Shown here: piece by piece, positions 33,076 through 41,276 of the stretch
How the letters are laid out: every line of letters starts with the position of its first letter
Position numbering within the stretch: position 1 is the stretch's first letter
Source of the DNA: UBA7703 sp034933205
GTDB taxonomy: Bacteria > Bacillota > Clostridia > Christensenellales > CAG-138
Reading direction: 5' to 3'
DNA: 64,000 nt
Assembly: GCA_034933205.1 (NCBI GenBank)
Contig: JAYFNY010000001.1
Coordinates: 62,001 to 126,000 of the forward strand
Made by a program: the position numbers and the translations under genes
The notes under the pieces: model-generated
What the model was told of the DNA's origin: nothing
Seen by the model: only the letters and a program-made list of their open reading frames with translations
The model's database searches: none

Positions 33076-33142
33076 ATGATTTCTCCTCTAGCCAAGATAA
33101 TTGGATGAATTGCCAACATTAATCAGTGACAAAGGGACTATA

Positions 33143-33164
33143 ATCTGCAATACTTAGTGCAGAT
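33143..33164. promoter_or_regulatory. Inverted repeat near the AraC promoter, candidate operator
   Basis: ATCTGCA (33143-33149) and TGCAGAT (33158-33164) form a perfect repeat with an 8-bp spacer. It overlaps the predicted start region of a minus-strand promoter (TTGCAT, 18 bp, TATACT) for the AraC gene. Two GCCAACATT direct repeats flank the intergenic region at about 33112 and 33301. Confidence 0.5.
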
Positions 33165-33379
33165 CAAGTATATACCACTGTAATCCAACAATGCAACAAT
33201 TCCAATAGTTCTTGCTTTTGTCCGTGAGAAAATACCGATGAGAGAGATGAAAACAGTCAGAGCCGGATTTCTGCTCTAAACCAAGATTCTGATATAAAAA
33301 GCCAACATTGTAACACAAGATAGTTTGATATCCTGTGCTTAATAAAATTCTCCGCAACAGGACGGAGGGAGCGACTGAA

Positions 33380-33694
33380 ATGGAACGATATGCCTGGAAA
33401 GCCCGTATACTTCCCGGAAAGCTGGAAGAGTATGAGAAACGCCACAGCGAGATCTGGCCGGCTATGACGGAAGTGCTCAACGAGGCCGGAATCCACAATT
33501 ATACCATCTGGAACGTCGGCGACGAAGTGTTTGGCTACTACGAGTGCGAGAGCGTTGCCCACGCCGCGCGCGTTCAGGCGGAGAGCCCCATCGTGGCCAA
33601 GTGGAACGAGTATATGAAGGACGTAATGGTCATGGAGATGGATCCGGTGACCGGCGCGCAGCCCCGGATGAAACAGGTGTTTTTCCACAAATAA
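33380..33694 (+). CDS. rhaM: L-rhamnose mutarotase
   Basis: The 104-residue protein matches the RhaM family: RYAWKARILPGKLEEYEKRHSEIWP near the start with the catalytic His, GIHNYTIWNVGDEVFGYYEC and the C-terminal MKQVFFHK. It interconverts alpha and beta L-rhamnose so that the isomerase can use either form. The ATG at 33380 follows GGAGGGA. It is first in the rhamnose gene set, divergent from the AraC gene, but a 303-bp A-rich gap separates it from rhaA, so expression of the two may differ. Confidence 0.9.
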   Translation: MERYAWKARILPGKLEEYEKRHSEIWPAMTEVLNEAGIHNYTIWNVGDEVFGYYECESVAHAARVQAESPIVAKWNEYMKDVMVMEMDPVTGAQPRMKQVFFHK

Positions 33695-33997
33695 TCGCGA
33701 TTCGGACAGGGTTGTCCCCATATGCGGGATACTTACCGGTTCTTTGGAGGAAAGGCAGGATCCGGCGCCGGCTGGGCCGGCAGGGCAGGCAGGATCAGAC
33801 AGCATCCGATCGATATATAAAACACAGAATAAAACAGACGGTTCAAAACAGACGATATAAAACAAGCAATATAAACAAGTAAAACACACCGTATAAAACA
33901 GACGATATCAATCAGTCGAAAAGACAGAGAAATAAAACAGTCAGTAAAATATAACAGGCGCGCATCCGCGCGCATCATGATCACGGGAGATTTCTAC
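33695..33997 (+). repeat. A-rich spacer with AAAACAGACGATATA-type repeats
   Basis: From about 33815 to 33960 the sequence repeats variants of ATAAAACAGACGATATAAAACA with 12-20 bp spacing, including AAAACACACCGTATAAAACAGACGATATC. No gene is present in this 303-bp stretch. It could act as an unstructured translation-enhancing leader or be a slippage product. Confidence 0.7.
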
Positions 33998-35260
33998 ATG
34001 CAGCAAGATTCGATCGACCAGGCCTACGAAATAGCAAAGGCGCGATACGCCGAATTCGGCGTCGATACGGACGCCGCCATCCGGCGGGCGGACGCGATTG
34101 CCGTTTCGATGCACTGCTGGCAGGGGGACGACGTCATCGGTTACGACGGTTCGGATACGCTGACCGGCGGCATCCAGACAACCGGCAACTACAGGGGACG
34201 CGCGCGCACGCCGGACGAACTGCGCGCCGATATTGAAAAAGCGCTGACCCTGATTCCCGGCAAGACCAAACTGAGCCTGCACGCCAGTTACGCCGAAAAA
34301 GCCGGCAGGACGATCGATCGGGACGCTTACACGATCGCCGAGTTTTCGAACTGGCTTGACTGGACGCGGAAAGTCGGCCTGGGGCTCGACTTTAATCCAA
34401 CGTTCTTTTCCCACGCCATGATGGACGGGGACTTTTCCCTGAGCAGCTTTGACGAAACGAAGCGCAGATTCTGGATAGAGCACGGCAAGCGCTGCCTCGA
34501 AATTGCGCAGGCGTTTGCCGAAGGAACCGGCCAGCCGTGCACGGTGAACTTCTGGATGCCGGACGGGTACAAGGACACCTGCGTGGACACGGTGCGCCAC
34601 CGCGATTTGATGACGCGTTCTCTGGACGAGATCTTCGCGCATCCCGTGGACGATTCCAAGGTGCTCGCCGCCGTGGAAAGCAAACTCTTCGGCGTAGGGC
34701 TGGAAAGTTACACGGTCGCCAGCCACGAGTACGCCTTCGGGTATGCGGTCAGCCGCAGGAAGCTGTATACGCTCGATGCGGGCCATTTCCATCCGACCGA
34801 GGTCATCAGCGCGAAGATATCCGCGGTGCTGCAGGTGCTCGACAAGATCCTGCTGCATGTCAGCCGGGGCGTGCGCTGGGACAGCGACCACGTGATTACG
34901 CTCGACGACGAGCTGCAGCGCATTATGGACGAAATCGTCTGGAACGGATTTGAGGACCGTGTCTTTATCGGTCTCGATTACTTTGACGCTTCGATCAACC
35001 GCATCGCCGCATGGGCCATCGGAATGCGCAACGCCAGAAAGGCGATCCTCAACGCGTGCCTTGCGCCGATCGATCCGATCCGCGCGGCGGAACGCGCCGG
35101 GGACTACACGGAGAGATTCGCCCGCCTGGAAGACCGCAAGACGCTGCCGCTCGGCGCGGTCTGGGCGCATTACTGCGAAATGAAGGGGATTCCGCAGGAC
35201 GGCGCGTGGCTGGACGAAGTCAAGGCATATGAACGCGACGTGCTTTCAGCACGCGGATAA
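33998..35260 (+). CDS. rhaA: L-rhamnose isomerase
   Basis: The 420-residue protein fits the RhaA family (typically 415-420 aa): MHCWQGDDVIGYDG near the start, TTGNYRGRARTPDELRAD, DFNPTFFSHAMMDGDFSLSS, KLYTLDAGHFHPTE and HVSRGVRWDSDHV, which provide the Glu/Asp/His metal and substrate ligands. The enzyme turns L-rhamnose into L-rhamnulose. ATG 33998 follows ACGGGAG; an in-frame ATG at 33977 would add seven residues and lacks a good site. The ABC transporter genes follow after nine bases. Confidence 0.9.
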   Translation: MQQDSIDQAYEIAKARYAEFGVDTDAAIRRADAIAVSMHCWQGDDVIGYDGSDTLTGGIQTTGNYRGRARTPDELRADIEKALTLIPGKTKLSLHASYAEKAGRTIDRDAYTIAEFSNWLDWTRKVGLGLDFNPTFFSHAMMDGDFSLSSFDETKRRFWIEHGKRCLEIAQAFAEGTGQPCTVNFWMPDGYKDTCVDTVRHRDLMTRSLDEIFAHPVDDSKVLAAVESKLFGVGLESYTVASHEYAFGYAVSRRKLYTLDAGHFHPTEVISAKISAVLQVLDKILLHVSRGVRWDSDHVITLDDELQRIMDEIVWNGFEDRVFIGLDYFDASINRIAAWAIGMRNARKAILNACLAPIDPIRAAERAGDYTERFARLEDRKTLPLGAVWAHYCEMKGIPQDGAWLDEVKAYERDVLSARG

Positions 35261-35269
35261 GGAGGCTGC

Positions 35270-36778
35270 ATGTCGGAGTATCGTTTGGAATTGCGGGGCA
35301 TCACCAAGATTTTCCCCGGCGTAAAAGCGCTGAACCGCGTCAGCTTCCAGCTGCTGCCGGGAGAGATCCACGCCATCATGGGGGAAAACGGCGCCGGAAA
35401 GTCCACCTTTATCAAGGTGATTACAGGCGTGCATCAGCCGGACGAGGGCGAGATCTTCATGGACGGCAAGCCCGTGGAATTTAAAAACCCGCTGGATGCG
35501 CAGCGTCACGGGATCGCCGCCATCTACCAGCATGTAACGAGTTATCCGCACCTTTCGGTCGCGGAAAACATCTTTATGGGGCACGAAGCGGTGAAACACG
35601 GCGTGCTCCAGTGGAAGGAAATGAACCGCCGCGCGGCGCAGCTGCTGGAGCCGCTGCACGTTTCCTTCAGCCCGACGGCGCTGATGAGCTCGCTTTCCGT
35701 CGCGCAGCAGCAGATGGTCGAAATCGCAAAAGCGCTCTCGATGAACGCGAACATCATCATCATGGACGAACCGACCGCCGCGCTGACCAAGAGCGAATCC
35801 GAGGAGCTCTACCAGATTACGGAATCCCTTCGGGACGAGGGGAAGAGCATCATTTTCATCTCCCATCGTCTGGAGGACATGTACCGGTTGGCCTCGCGGG
35901 TTACGGTCTTCCGGGACAGCAACTATATCGGCACATATGACGCGAAGACGATCACGGAACCGGAGCTGATTAAGGCGATGGTCGGCCGTGAGATCAAGGA
36001 ACTATTCCCCAAACCCGATATCAAGCCGGGCGAAGAGGTTCTGCGCGTGGAAGGCTTGAGCCGGACGGGGTATTTCCGGGACGTTTCCTTTGACGTGCGC
36101 CGCGGGGAGATCGTCGCTCTGACGGGACTGGTCGGAGCGGGGCGCACGGAAGTGGTGCAGACGCTCTTCGGCGTGGAGCGCTACGATTCGGGAAAGGTCT
36201 TTCTGGAAGGAAAACCGGTATCGATCCGCAAGCCGCAGGACGCGCAGCGCCTCGGCATCGGACTGTTAACGGAAGACCGCCAGCAGCAGGGGCTGATCCT
36301 CGACTGGGGGATTGGCAGAAATATCACGCTGCCGGAGATCAAGCGGTACGAGAAATACGGCGTGCTTCTGGAGGACAAGGAGTGCGCGGACGCAAAACGC
36401 CAGGCGGAGCGCGTGGACGTGAAGGCGGTTTCCCTGTTTGACAAGGGGAGTTCGCTTTCCGGCGGCAACCAGCAGAAAGTGGTTGTGGCCAAGGCGCTCA
36501 ACAGCAACCTCAAGGTACTCATCATGGACGAACCCACCAAGGGCGTGGACGTCGGCGCGAAGGCCGCAATTTACGAGATCATGGGCGATCTTGCCCGGCA
36601 GGGTCTTGCGATCATCATGATCTCCTCCGAAATGCCGGAGATCCTCGGTATGTGCGACCGCATCTTCGTGATGTCCGACGGGCGCGTGACCGGGGAGCTG
36701 GACCGCCCGCTCGCCTCGCAGGAACGCATACTGGAATTCGCCATGCGCAAGCACGTTTCCGGCTCGCAGGGTGCCTAA
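35270..36778 (+). CDS. Sugar ABC transporter ATP-binding protein (RbsA-type, rhamnose)
   Basis: The 502-residue protein is a double ATPase of the CUT2 class. The N-terminal half has Walker A GENGAGKST, signature LSVAQQQMVEIAKALS and Walker B IIIMDEPTAAL. The C-terminal half has the degenerate VGAGRTEVV P-loop, signature LSGGNQQKVVVAKAL and Walker B VLIMDEPTKGVD. This is the expected architecture of RbsA/XylG and of the rhamnose ATPase called RhaT in rhizobia. Substrate is inferred from the operon. AAGGAGG precedes the ATG. Permeases follow directly. Confidence 0.9.
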   Translation: MSEYRLELRGITKIFPGVKALNRVSFQLLPGEIHAIMGENGAGKSTFIKVITGVHQPDEGEIFMDGKPVEFKNPLDAQRHGIAAIYQHVTSYPHLSVAENIFMGHEAVKHGVLQWKEMNRRAAQLLEPLHVSFSPTALMSSLSVAQQQMVEIAKALSMNANIIIMDEPTAALTKSESEELYQITESLRDEGKSIIFISHRLEDMYRLASRVTVFRDSNYIGTYDAKTITEPELIKAMVGREIKELFPKPDIKPGEEVLRVEGLSRTGYFRDVSFDVRRGEIVALTGLVGAGRTEVVQTLFGVERYDSGKVFLEGKPVSIRKPQDAQRLGIGLLTEDRQQQGLILDWGIGRNITLPEIKRYEKYGVLLEDKECADAKRQAERVDVKAVSLFDKGSSLSGGNQQKVVVAKALNSNLKVLIMDEPTKGVDVGAKAAIYEIMGDLARQGLAIIMISSEMPEILGMCDRIFVMSDGRVTGELDRPLASQERILEFAMRKHVSGSQGA

Positions 36779-36793
36779 GGAGGAATGAACAGC

Positions 36794-37807
36794 ATGTCAA
36801 AAACGACCGGATTTCGCACCTTCTGGAAACGGCTCACCAATTCGCGGGAGACGACGCTGTTTCTTGTTTTAGCGCTGATCTGCGTAATTATTCAGCTTCG
36901 TAATCACTCGTTCCTCACCGCCAAGACGATTGAGGATATGCTCAAGAACTACTCTACGACCATCACACTGTCGCTGGGTATGATGAGCGTGCTGCTGATT
37001 GGCGGAATCGACATCTCCGTTGCGTCCTCGCTGGCTTTCTCCGGTATGTGTGCATCGTTGCTCATGCGAGAGGGCGTTTACTCCTCCACTCTCGTCATGT
37101 TCCTCGTGAGCATTGCCATCGGTACGTTCTGCGGATTGATTGTCGGTTCCGTCATCGCCTATGGCGACGTGATTCCCATCATAGCGACGCTGGGTCTGAC
37201 CAATATTTTCCGCGGCGCGACGTACCTCGTTTCGGACAGCCAGTGGGTCTCCGCCTACCAGTTCCAAAGCGCGTTCAAGCAGTTCGCGCAGACGAAGACA
37301 CTTTCCTTCGGGCTCATGAACAACCTGATCTTCATTGCGCTGATCTGCTACGTCGTGTTCTTTTTCCTGATGCGCTGGACGCGCTTCGGCAGGCGCATCT
37401 ACGCCGTCGGCAGCAATCCGGAGGCGGCGGCGATCAGCGGGATCAACATCAAGCGGATCAAACTGGTCGTCTACATGATGGCGGGCAGTTTCGCGGGTCT
37501 GGTGGGAGCGATGTACACCTCGCTCTACGCCTCCGCGCAGAACGACATGGCGCTGGGCATGGAGATGGACGTCATCGCCGCCTGCGTACTTGGCGGCGTC
37601 AGCCTCAGCGGCGGACAGGGTTCCGTAGCCGGTGTGCTGCTCGGTGCGCTGACGATGGCGGTCATCAGCAAGGCGCTGCCGCTGATCGGTATTTCGCAGT
37701 TCTGGCAGCGGGCGATCAAAGGGCTGATCATCCTGCTCGCGATCATTATGAATATTCTCGCGCAGCGTGCGCTTCAGAAAAACCAGCTGAAAGCGAGGGA
37801 GATCTAA
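36794..37807 (+). CDS. Sugar ABC transporter permease (RbsC-type) 1
   Basis: This 337-residue membrane protein has about eight to ten helices and the RbsC hallmarks: MMSVLLIGGIDISVASSLAFS, RWTRFGRRIYAVGSNPEAAAISGI and LGGVSLSGGQGSVAGVLLGAL. ATG 36794 is preferred, because AAGGAGG (36777-36783) is 10 bases before it and only one base before the ATG at 36785. It forms a heterodimer with the next permease and the RbsA-type ATPase. Confidence 0.9.
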   Translation: MSKTTGFRTFWKRLTNSRETTLFLVLALICVIIQLRNHSFLTAKTIEDMLKNYSTTITLSLGMMSVLLIGGIDISVASSLAFSGMCASLLMREGVYSSTLVMFLVSIAIGTFCGLIVGSVIAYGDVIPIIATLGLTNIFRGATYLVSDSQWVSAYQFQSAFKQFAQTKTLSFGLMNNLIFIALICYVVFFFLMRWTRFGRRIYAVGSNPEAAAISGINIKRIKLVVYMMAGSFAGLVGAMYTSLYASAQNDMALGMEMDVIAACVLGGVSLSGGQGSVAGVLLGALTMAVISKALPLIGISQFWQRAIKGLIILLAIIMNILAQRALQKNQLKAREI

Positions 37808-37809
37808 GC

Positions 37810-38832
37810 ATGGCCGAACAAGTTAAGCGCAATATTGTCGCAAAGCAAACCAAAACCCTCCGCACGGTGCTGCTTCGCTGGGAAACGCTGCTGATCGTCC
37901 TGTTCGTTGCGGTTAATATAATGAACGCTTCGATCTCGACGAACTACCTCAACGTGGACAATCTCTTTACGGCTATCAGCACGTTTCTCGTGCGCGGGTT
38001 CATCGCCCTCCCGATGGCGTATATCCTGGTTCTGGGCGAGATCGACCTCTCCGTCGGCTCCACCGTCGCGCTTTCGGCAACGCTGCTCGGCGTAAGCTAT
38101 AACGCCGGTCTGCCGATGGGTGTTTCCGTCGTCATCGCGCTCGTTTGCGGCACGCTTTGCGGTCTGATCAACGGGCTGATCCTCGTGCGGTTCACCGAAC
38201 TCGCCCCGATGATCGTAACGCTGGGCACCATGACGCTCTACCGCGGCATTGCGGAAATCATCCTCGGAAGCCAGAGCACAGGCAACCTGCATAACAGCAC
38301 GTGGTTCTATAACCTCTACTATGCAAAGCTCGGCTCCGTGCCGTACATATTCCTCGTCTTCTGCCTGTTTGCCGTCGTGTTCGGTTTCACGCTGCACAAA
38401 ACGGTCTTCGGCCGGCAGATTTACGCGATCGGCTCCAACCGGGTCGCCGCCCGTTACGCCTGCGTTCCCGTGCAGCGCGTTCGGCTGATCTGCTACACGT
38501 TGGTCGGGCTGGTCTGCGGCATATCCGCGATCTACTACAGCTCCTGGATGGGAACCATCCGCAGCGACATTGCAACCGGTTACGAACTGGAAGCGATCAG
38601 CATGGTTGTTCTCGGCGGCATCTCGACCGCGGGCGGCAAGGGGAATTTTCCGGGGACGGTCATCTCTATCTTCACGATCGGGCTTCTGCGCTACGGCCTC
38701 GGCCTGGCGAACGTGAACACGCAGACCATCCTCATGATCATCGGCGGAATCCTGATCCTCATGGTCATGCTGCCGAACGTGATTGCGGCGTCGTCCGTGA
38801 AACGCCCGAGAGCCGCGCACGCGGCGCACTGA
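37810..38832 (+). CDS. Sugar ABC transporter permease (RbsC-type) 2
   Basis: The 340-residue membrane protein is the second CUT2 permease: AYILVLGEIDLSVGSTVALS, FGRQIYAIGSNRVAARYACV and VVLGGISTAGGKGNFPGT are family signatures. It starts 2 bp after the previous stop codon. A longer in-frame reading exists upstream, but it overlaps the first permease in another frame and is rejected. The paired permeases match rhamnose importers (RhaP/RhaQ-like), although their substrate comes from context. Confidence 0.9.
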   Translation: MAEQVKRNIVAKQTKTLRTVLLRWETLLIVLFVAVNIMNASISTNYLNVDNLFTAISTFLVRGFIALPMAYILVLGEIDLSVGSTVALSATLLGVSYNAGLPMGVSVVIALVCGTLCGLINGLILVRFTELAPMIVTLGTMTLYRGIAEIILGSQSTGNLHNSTWFYNLYYAKLGSVPYIFLVFCLFAVVFGFTLHKTVFGRQIYAIGSNRVAARYACVPVQRVRLICYTLVGLVCGISAIYYSSWMGTIRSDIATGYELEAISMVVLGGISTAGGKGNFPGTVISIFTIGLLRYGLGLANVNTQTILMIIGGILILMVMLPNVIAASSVKRPRAAHAAH

Positions 38833-38928
38833 ACCTCGAAGGAAACGAAGCGCGGCCCGAACTGACCCGTAAGATCCGATATGAACACGAGATGTGTTTA
38901 TATAAAAACAATAAGGAAGGGGAAAACA

Positions 38929-40020
38929 ATGAAAAAACTACTCGCACTTGCTCTTTGCCTCGTAATGGTGCTGGCGACGTTTGCCTGCGCGCAGACCACT
39001 GCGCCTGCGGCGACCGAAACCGCCGCGGAAACGGCGACCGAAGCTCCCGCTGCGGAAGCGGCAACCGAAGCTCCTGCTGCCGCTGCGGCATCCTACGCGA
39101 TTATCGCGAAATCCGCCGGTAACCCCTACATGGAGAGAATGGCATCCGGTTTTGAAGAAGTCATCAAAGCCGCCGGTGCGGAAGCCATCGTGAAGTACCC
39201 CGCTGAAATCACCGCCGAAGCGCAGATCACCCTGATCAACGAGCTTGTGGCGCAGGGCGTGAGCGGCATCGCCGTTGCGGCGAACGACGCCGACGCTCTG
39301 GAAACCTCCCTCAAAGCGGCTATGGACAAGGGCATCAAGGTCGTGTCTTTGGACTCCTCCGTGAATCCCGCGAGCCGTATGACGCACATCAACCAGGCGG
39401 GCGTGCAGCAGGTTGCACAGTGCCTCGTGGACGCGGTGTATGATCTCACCGGCGGCACCGGCGACTGGGCCATCCTTTCGGCAACCTCCACCGCGACGAA
39501 CCAGAACGCCTGGATCGCCGCTATGCAGGAAATCCTCAAGGACAGCAAATATGCCGGCATGAACCTCGTTGAAGTTGCCTATGGCGACGACCAGTTCCAG
39601 AAGTCCGTCGACCAGACCCAGGCTCTGATCGCGAACTATCCGAACCTGAAGGTCATCTGCGCGCCGACCACCGTTGGCATCGCGGCGGCCAGCAAGGTTG
39701 TTACGGATAACGGCCTGCAGGGCAAGCTGATCATCACCGGCCTTGGCCTCCCCTCGGAGATGGCGGAATTCATGGGCGAAGGCACCGTTGCCTGCCCGTA
39801 CATGTTCCTCTGGAACCCGATCGACGTTGGCAAGGTTGCCGCTTACACGCTGCTTGAGATGGTCAACAACGGCCTCAAGGGCGAAGTTGGCGAATCCTTC
39901 ACGGCGGATGGCAACACCTACACCGTAACCGAAGCGGGCGACGGCGGCACCGAAATCATCATTGGGCCTCCGTTCCAGTTTGACGCAACCAACATTGCCG
40001 ACTGGAAGACCGTGTATTAA
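38929..40020 (+). CDS. Sugar ABC transporter substrate-binding lipoprotein (RbsB-type, rhamnose)
   Basis: The 363-residue protein starts with a lipoprotein signal (KKLLALALCLVMVLATFAC), then a low-complexity Ala/Thr/Glu linker of about 35 residues, then a periplasmic-binding-protein fold typical of the RhaS/RbsB family (YAIIAKSAGNPYMERMASGF, ASRMTHINQAGVQQ, VTDNGLQGKLIITGLGLP). ATG 38929 follows AAGGAAGGGG. It ends the transporter unit, and a strong terminator follows at 40053-40080. The linker resembles that of the other binding protein at 25201, showing a shared lipoprotein style. Confidence 0.9.
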   Translation: MKKLLALALCLVMVLATFACAQTTAPAATETAAETATEAPAAEAATEAPAAAAASYAIIAKSAGNPYMERMASGFEEVIKAAGAEAIVKYPAEITAEAQITLINELVAQGVSGIAVAANDADALETSLKAAMDKGIKVVSLDSSVNPASRMTHINQAGVQQVAQCLVDAVYDLTGGTGDWAILSATSTATNQNAWIAAMQEILKDSKYAGMNLVEVAYGDDQFQKSVDQTQALIANYPNLKVICAPTTVGIAAASKVVTDNGLQGKLIITGLGLPSEMAEFMGEGTVACPYMFLWNPIDVGKVAAYTLLEMVNNGLKGEVGESFTADGNTYTVTEAGDGGTEIIIGPPFQFDATNIADWKTVY

Positions 40021-40052
40021 TCCCTGTTCCATTTTATGAAACGAACCTGAAG

Positions 40053-40080
40053 AAAGGGCGGGCATCACGCCCGCCCTTTC
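40053..40080 (+). terminator. Terminator after the rhamnose transporter genes
   Basis: AAAGGGCGGGC and GCCCGCCCTTT form a perfect 11-bp stem around ATCAC, followed by TTTCC. The U-tract is short, so partial read-through into the catabolic genes is possible. Confidence 0.8.
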
Positions 40081-40214
40081 CGATTGCACCCCGCGAATTT
40101 CCGGAAAAACCGCAGCGGCCGGTCTGCGGCTGGCTGATGGAAGAGCAACAAAAACAAAGTTTACGAACCTGCGCGGCATCGGTCGCGGCAGGGAATTCCG
40201 ACAGGAGAAATCAT

Positions 40215-41276
40215 ATGAATCTGTTTTTTGAACAAAACGAAGCCGCGCTGGAGGAATTTACCCGCGTCTCAAACGCGATCGGCGCGCGCAGCGATTATGT
40301 GCAGGGCGGCGGCGGCAATACGTCCGTCAAGCTGGACGGAGGACGGATGGCGATTAAAGCTTCCGGTTACCGCCTCTGCGATATTACGCCCAAAACCGCC
40401 TATGCCGTGCTGGATTACGAAACGCTCCGCGCGTTTTATGAGTCGCACGAAACGGCCGGTCTGGAGGATGTGGAAAAAGCGGGCGCCGCTCAGGCGAAAG
40501 CCGTCACCCAAGAGATCGAAGGGCTTGCGGCGCTTCGTCCTTCGGTGGAGGCGGGGTTCCACTCGCTGCTGAGCCGCTATGTGGCGCACAGCCACAGCGT
40601 TTACGCAAACCTGGTCGCCTGCGCGAAGGACGCGAAAAAGCTGCTTTCCCAGGCGCTGGAAGGCGCGGACTACGCCTTCGGGTTCGTGCCTTACGTCGAT
40701 CCCGGTGCGCGGCTGACGTTTTCCATTCGGGACGAGCTTTCTCGCGTACGGCGCGAAACCGGCAGGACGCCCGCGGTGATTCTCATGGAGAATCACGGCC
40801 TGATTGCGCATCACGACGATCCCGACGAGGTTCTGCGCATCCATTCGGACGCGAACGAGCGGTTCGCGCGATTCTTCGGCCTGACGGGCGAATCGTTTCC
40901 CAAGGTGAAAATTTCCGTTCAGCCGGACGGCAGTTTTGCTTCCGCAACGCCTTTCGTGACGGAGACGCTGAAAACAAAGGATTATTCGGACGAATTCTTA
41001 CTCACCGAGCCGCTTTATCCCGATCAGATGGTCTTCTTTACCGGAACGCTGGGCGATACGGCGCGGATCGACCGTTCGACCGGGCGGGTACAATACAAAA
41101 TGGGCGAAAGCGCGGCGCTGACCATGGAAGAAACGCTCTGCGCCGTACTGTTCATTCTGGAGACGCTCAAGGCGCGCGGCTTTGCGGTTTCGACCATGGG
41201 CGAACAGGCGAAACGGTTTATTGCCAACTGGGAAAGCGAAAAATACAGAAAATCGCTGGCTGGAGGAAAGGCGTGA
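40215..41276 (+). CDS. Class II aldolase/adducin-domain protein (rhamnulose-phosphate aldolase-like)
   Basis: The 353-residue protein is a class II aldolase: GGGGNTSVKLDGGRMAIKASGYRL at the N-terminus, HSHSVYANLVACAKD and AVILMENHGLIAHHDDPDE carry the expected zinc-histidine and glutamate residues. A longer C-terminal domain (PLYPDQMVFFTGTLGDTARI) resembles the aldolase half of bifunctional rhamnulose-1-phosphate aldolase/lactaldehyde dehydrogenases (RhaE type). Here the dehydrogenase half is absent from this polypeptide and a separate SDR gene lies at 42816. ACAGGAGAAA precedes the ATG. Product is inferred as dihydroxyacetone phosphate plus lactaldehyde. Confidence 0.8.
   Translation: MNLFFEQNEAALEEFTRVSNAIGARSDYVQGGGGNTSVKLDGGRMAIKASGYRLCDITPKTAYAVLDYETLRAFYESHETAGLEDVEKAGAAQAKAVTQEIEGLAALRPSVEAGFHSLLSRYVAHSHSVYANLVACAKDAKKLLSQALEGADYAFGFVPYVDPGARLTFSIRDELSRVRRETGRTPAVILMENHGLIAHHDDPDEVLRIHSDANERFARFFGLTGESFPKVKISVQPDGSFASATPFVTETLKTKDYSDEFLLTEPLYPDQMVFFTGTLGDTARIDRSTGRVQYKMGESAALTMEETLCAVLFILETLKARGFAVSTMGEQAKRFIANWESEKYRKSLAGGKA

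Noticed and set aside
37048..37809. Extended start of the second RbsC-type permease inside the first permease gene
   Set aside because: The extension is in another frame from the first permease and has no membrane-protein character; the ATG at 37810 gives a normal family length.
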